Assembly (NCBI GenBank): GCA_029935695.1 | Contig: JAOZJV010000112.1 | Span: 1-8,976 of the forward strand | Direction: 5' to 3' | Origin: Candidatus Krumholzibacteriia bacterium | Lineage (GTDB): Bacteria > Krumholzibacteriota > Krumholzibacteriia > LZORAL124-64-63 | Length of the DNA: 8,976 bases | Part shown: positions 5,774 through 8,976 of the stretch, piece by piece | Layout: every line of letters begins with the position of its first letter | Numbering within the stretch: position 1 is the first letter of the stretch | Notes under the pieces: model-generated | Databases searched by the model: none | The model's input: only the letters and a program-made list of their open reading frames with translations | Told to the model about the DNA's origin: nothing | Made by a program: the position numbers and the translations under genes

Positions 5774-7147
5774 ATGTTCCAGAGAGAAGCAATCAGTCAT
5801 CTAACAGAATGGTATAACAGCAACATAACCAGGAAGCCGCTGCTGCTAAGAGGAGCACGCCAAGTGGGAAAAACCACCCTGGTGCGCATGTTAGCCAAAC
5901 GCCTTAATTTGCAATTAGTAGAAATCAACCTCGAGAAGCCCTGGTCTTTCACAAAAACCTTCATTTCACTCAACCCTCGCCAGGTCATTGAGGCCATGGA
6001 ATTTGAGCTGAATATCGACATTGACCCTCAGAATTCTCTGGTCTTTTTCGATGAGGTCCAGGCATGTCCCACCGTTCTTCCTTTGCTGCGATATTTTTAT
6101 GAAGAAACTCCGGAATACGGCATCATCGCCACAGGGCCTCTACTTGAGTTTGCATTGGCAGAACCTGAATTTTCCATTCCTGTCGGCAGGCTTGAACTGT
6201 ATCACTTGGGTCCACTTTCCTTTCAAGAATTCCTACACGTAAATGGGGAAACCAAAGCTCTTAAAGCCATCGAAAAATATCAAATTGGAGATGAGATAAC
6301 CGATACTGTCCATGAAAAGCTCAACGCCCTGGTCAGAGTATTTTGCATAGTTGGTGGAATGCCTGAACCTGTTTCCATTTTCAAAAAATCGAAAAACTTT
6401 CGGGAAGTGGAAAAAACAAAGTCCCAAATTATTGAAACCTTCCGTCTTGATTTTCATAAATATCCTGAAAAATCTTCTCCTCAATTGCTGCGGTTGGTGT
6501 ATGACACGTTGCCAAATTTCCTGGGCAGAAAACTGGTATACTCAAAAATAAGTTCTGACTATAAATCCAAAGAACTATCAGCAGCAGTTCAACAGCTTTG
6601 CCTGGCGGGAATTATTTCAAAAACTTACCACAGCCAGGCCAACGGGGTGCCGCTTTCGGCCGAGAAAAAAGAAACCTTTTTTAAATTACTATTGCTGGAT
6701 GCAGGGCTTTTGCTGTCTCAATTGCGGCTGTTGCCATCTGAGTTCAACCAGGTGCAAGAACTGGATTTGGTCAACAAAGGGGCTTTGGCTGAACAGTTCA
6801 TTGGGCAGCATTTGAAATATTTACAACCAGCTTACCGTTCGCCCGAATTGTACTATTGGTGTCGAGAGAACCCGTCCGCATCTGCAGAAGTTGATTACCT
6901 TATTGAATCGATTCACGGAATCGTACCCGTAGAGGTCAAGGCAGGAAAAACAGGGAAACTGAAATCACTTCAAATCATGGTGAAAGAGAAGTCTCTCCCT
7001 TTGGCAGTTCGTTTTTGCACTGCTAAACCCCAAATAAACAAAGAGGTCCGGGGAACGGCTTTGGGACCAGTTGAATTCACCCTGGTCTCTTTGCCTCATT
7101 ATCTTGTTCAACAAATATCAAGGTTGGTCGTAACAAAAATTTCTTAA
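5774..7147 (+). CDS. AAA_14 / DUF4143 family ATPase
   Basis: 457 residues, the usual size for this widespread family of orphan P-loop ATPases. AAGGATG about 7 bases upstream supports ATG 5774. The N-terminal AAA_14 domain has Walker A G-A-R-Q-V-G-K-T (27-34) and Walker B L-V-F-F-D-E-V-Q (89-96). The sensor-like segment reads A-T-G-P-L-L-E-F-A-L (119-128), where the family usually has G-S-L-L, so the Ser is replaced by Pro. V-G-G-M-P-E-P-V (193-200) and R-L-D-F-H-K-Y (224-230) are typical of the following DUF4143 region, which includes a winged-helix-like section. Near the C-terminus A-E-V-D-Y-L-I (371-377) and V-P-V-E-V-K-A-G (384-391) give a PD-(D/E)xK-like D374...E387-x-K389 signature. The cellular role of the family is unsettled. 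This gene is richer in A+T than its neighbours and is flanked by direct repeats, which suggests separate acquisition. Confidence 0.92.
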   Translation: MFQREAISHLTEWYNSNITRKPLLLRGARQVGKTTLVRMLAKRLNLQLVEINLEKPWSFTKTFISLNPRQVIEAMEFELNIDIDPQNSLVFFDEVQACPTVLPLLRYFYEETPEYGIIATGPLLEFALAEPEFSIPVGRLELYHLGPLSFQEFLHVNGETKALKAIEKYQIGDEITDTVHEKLNALVRVFCIVGGMPEPVSIFKKSKNFREVEKTKSQIIETFRLDFHKYPEKSSPQLLRLVYDTLPNFLGRKLVYSKISSDYKSKELSAAVQQLCLAGIISKTYHSQANGVPLSAEKKETFFKLLLLDAGLLLSQLRLLPSEFNQVQELDLVNKGALAEQFIGQHLKYLQPAYRSPELYYWCRENPSASAEVDYLIESIHGIVPVEVKAGKTGKLKSLQIMVKEKSLPLAVRFCTAKPQINKEVRGTALGPVEFTLVSLPHYLVQQISRLVVTKIS

Positions 7148-7206
7148 AATAATCTTGAAGGTCGATACCCTTTTTCCCGCACTACTTAATGAGGGAGATT
7201 GACCAG
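7147..7206 (+). repeat. imperfect ~60-base direct repeat, copy B
   Basis: This is the second copy of the element at 5466-5525, in the same orientation. It begins on the last base of the ATPase stop codon and ends about 60 bases before the peptidase start. Shared blocks include TGAAGGT, CGCACTAC and TGAGGGA; differences are scattered substitutions and 1-2 base gaps, so the copies are not freshly made. Confidence 0.75.
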
Positions 7207-7266
7207 ATACACCGCACCTCTCCCCAAAGCTGAAAAAACCATCGTCCAGACTCCGGGAGGGAAACC

Positions 7267-8976
7267 ATGCGAATGCTCATGCGCCCACTTTTTACCATCT
7301 TCATCCTGATTCTGATTTTCACTCAGGCACACGCCGAAATCCACTCACCCCTGGCTCCATTCCCCTTTGAAGCACCTTTCACCAAGCAATTCCAAAAACA
7401 ACAATTTCAACTGCAGGAAGCTCTTTCCAAGGCCAACATGCTGGCAACGATGCAGATGGAAAATCCATCCCGCACGGCCAACATGGATCTCTACGATGTT
7501 ACTTATTACAGTCTTGAGCTGGAGCCGGTCTATGATGAATACACCCTCTATGGTGATATTACCGTCAAGGCTCGGGTGCTGGATGCCCCCATTGAGACCC
7601 TGGAATTACATCTGCAGGCCAACATGGAGGCCTGGAATGCCCACTCGGGGGGCCATCCAACCCTCGTCACTCATCTTGAAAATATTATCACCATTTACCT
7701 GGACCGAACCTACGAGCCGGGGGAAATGGTGACCATCAGTTTGAGTTACGAAGGCAATCCTGATTTTTCATATTTCCGTTGGGATTTTTATGCTTTTGAG
7801 GATTGGATCTGGACCATGAGCGAACCCTATGGTGCCAGTTACTGGTGGCCCTGCAAAAACATGAACTCCGATAAACCCGATTCCCTGGATATGAAAATTA
7901 CGGTGCCTGAACATCTCATTGCTGCCAGCAATGGCACCCTGGTCTCTGAAACGGTCCCCTCTCCCGGCAAAAAAACATATCACTGGCAGGAACGGCACGC
8001 CATTGCGCCCTACCTGGTGTCCCTGGCCATCTACCCCTACACAGTGCTGAATTACACCTACACAGCTCTGGACGGCACCACCACCATGCCTGTGGATTTC
8101 TACATTGTTCCTCAATTTCTGGAGCAAGCCCTGGCGTTGTATCCATCAACCGTGGACATGATCGAGGCCTTCGCCCAGGGGTTCGGCGAATATCCTTTCC
8201 TGGATGAAAAATACGGCCATGCCCATTACCGGGGATCCAGCGGCATGGAGCACCAGACGTTGTCCAGTTTCAATATTAATTATTACATGGAGTGGCTCCA
8301 AAGCCATGAATTGTCTCACCAGTGGTTTGGCAATTACGTCACCTGCGACGACTTTCATCACATCTGGTTGAACGAGGGATTTGCCACCTGGTGTGAAGCT
8401 TACTGGCGTGAGATCAACGAAGGAATGGATGCCTATCATTCAGAAATGGGATTTGCTGCATATCACGGACCAGGCACCATTTTTGTGGAAGATGCCACCG
8501 ACTTTCAAGCCATTTTCGATTATTCGCTAAGCTACAAAAAAGCCAGCTGGGTGGTGCACATCCTGCGGGGGCAGCTGGGCGATGAAACCTTCTTTGCCGG
8601 AGTACGGGCCTACCTTGATACTTATGCTCACAGCTCGGCAACCACCGAACAGTTCCGCGATGTCATGGCAGAAGTCAGCGGCCGCAATCTGGACGACTTT
8701 TTCCAGCGCTGGATTTATGGTGAAGGCACACCGGACTACCTGATCAGCTGGAGCAGTTCTGCTGTTGGAGACGATACCCAGGTGTCGCTGCGCGTGGAGC
8801 AGACCCAGTCCGAACCAGAGTTTCATCTGCAGTTACCCATTTTGATCCAGACAACAGAGGGCGAGCAACTTTTCACTGTGGAAAATGATCAGCGAATCCA
8901 GAACTTTGATTTCCTGGTCCCGGGGCAATTGGAAGATCTGCAACTGGACCCTGATCACTGGATTCTTTGTTTCATC
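7267..8976 (+). CDS. secreted M1-family zinc aminopeptidase (partial, 3' end missing)
   Basis: 570 codons are visible with no stop before the right edge. ATG 7267 follows GGGAGG by 6 bases; later in-frame ATGs at 7273 and 7279 fit less well. The signal peptide has a strong hydrophobic core (F-T-I-F-I-L-I-L-I-F) with probable cleavage after A-H-A (residues 21-23), so the enzyme is exported. M1 landmarks: the exopeptidase motif G-M-E-H-Q-T (326-331), a common variant of G-A-M-E-N; zinc motif H-E-L-S-H (347-351), and the third ligand Glu370 in N-E-G-F-A-T-W, exactly 18 residues after H351. Tyr423 in S-Y-K-K-A-S-W-V-V-H is the probable transition-state tyrosine. W-W-P-C-K (N-terminal beta domain) is also typical. 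It should release N-terminal amino acids from peptides outside the cytoplasm. The C-terminal part, including any sorting tail, is not seen. Confidence 0.93.
   Translation, partial: MRMLMRPLFTIFILILIFTQAHAEIHSPLAPFPFEAPFTKQFQKQQFQLQEALSKANMLATMQMENPSRTANMDLYDVTYYSLELEPVYDEYTLYGDITVKARVLDAPIETLELHLQANMEAWNAHSGGHPTLVTHLENIITIYLDRTYEPGEMVTISLSYEGNPDFSYFRWDFYAFEDWIWTMSEPYGASYWWPCKNMNSDKPDSLDMKITVPEHLIAASNGTLVSETVPSPGKKTYHWQERHAIAPYLVSLAIYPYTVLNYTYTALDGTTTMPVDFYIVPQFLEQALALYPSTVDMIEAFAQGFGEYPFLDEKYGHAHYRGSSGMEHQTLSSFNINYYMEWLQSHELSHQWFGNYVTCDDFHHIWLNEGFATWCEAYWREINEGMDAYHSEMGFAAYHGPGTIFVEDATDFQAIFDYSLSYKKASWVVHILRGQLGDETFFAGVRAYLDTYAHSSATTEQFRDVMAEVSGRNLDDFFQRWIYGEGTPDYLISWSSSAVGDDTQVSLRVEQTQSEPEFHLQLPILIQTTEGEQLFTVENDQRIQNFDFLVPGQLEDLQLDPDHWILCFI

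Noticed and set aside
7768..8826. Several minus-strand open frames opposite the M1 peptidase
   Set aside because: They overlap each other and a gene with intact zinc and exopeptidase motifs; none shows a motif or start signal of its own.

Overview
This is a bacterial window of mixed content with no ribosomal or tRNA genes. Most genes look moderately GC-rich and begin after clear Shine-Dalgarno sequences; one ATPase gene and the intergenic DNA around it are visibly richer in A+T. Exported two-domain beta-sandwich proteins sharing a C-terminal ...YR tail, a secreted M1 peptidase and an orphan AAA/DUF4143 ATPase together suggest an uncultivated Gram-negative-type lineage such as the Eisenbacteria/Krumholzibacteria area or a relative. 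That placement is an inference from family flavour, not shown by a marker gene.

Layout, left to right. (1) Positions 1-521, minus strand: the N-terminal part of a protein resembling the helical N-terminal region of HNH-endonuclease-type proteins; it runs off the left edge and has a good sigma70-type promoter at 562-590. (2) Positions 755-4000, plus strand: three tandem paralogues in a tight operon (gaps of 19 and 20 bases). Each codes for a signal peptide, two cysteine-containing domains resembling PPC (pre-peptidase C-terminal) domains, and an almost invariant tail, S-F-D-A-[IV]-K-x-[ML]-Y-R. (3) Positions 4070-5305, minus strand: a uraA-type uracil permease, convergent with the operon, with a rho-independent terminator in the gap. 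(4) Positions 5306-5773: a long non-coding region holding the permease leader, one copy of an imperfect ~60-base direct repeat, three consecutive predicted hairpins and a possible promoter. (5) Positions 5774-7147, plus strand: an AAA_14/DUF4143 ATPase with a C-terminal nuclease-like motif, followed at once by the second repeat copy. (6) Positions 7267-8976, plus strand: a secreted M1 zinc aminopeptidase, cut by the right edge.

There is no obvious shared pathway. The operon and the peptidase both belong to the exported proteome. The permease is housekeeping pyrimidine salvage. The ATPase, bracketed by direct repeats and of different base composition, looks like a gene cassette that may have arrived separately. 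The strongest leads are the shared C-terminal tail of the tandem secreted proteins, which may be a sorting or processing signal, and the repeat-bounded ATPase cassette with its structured leader.
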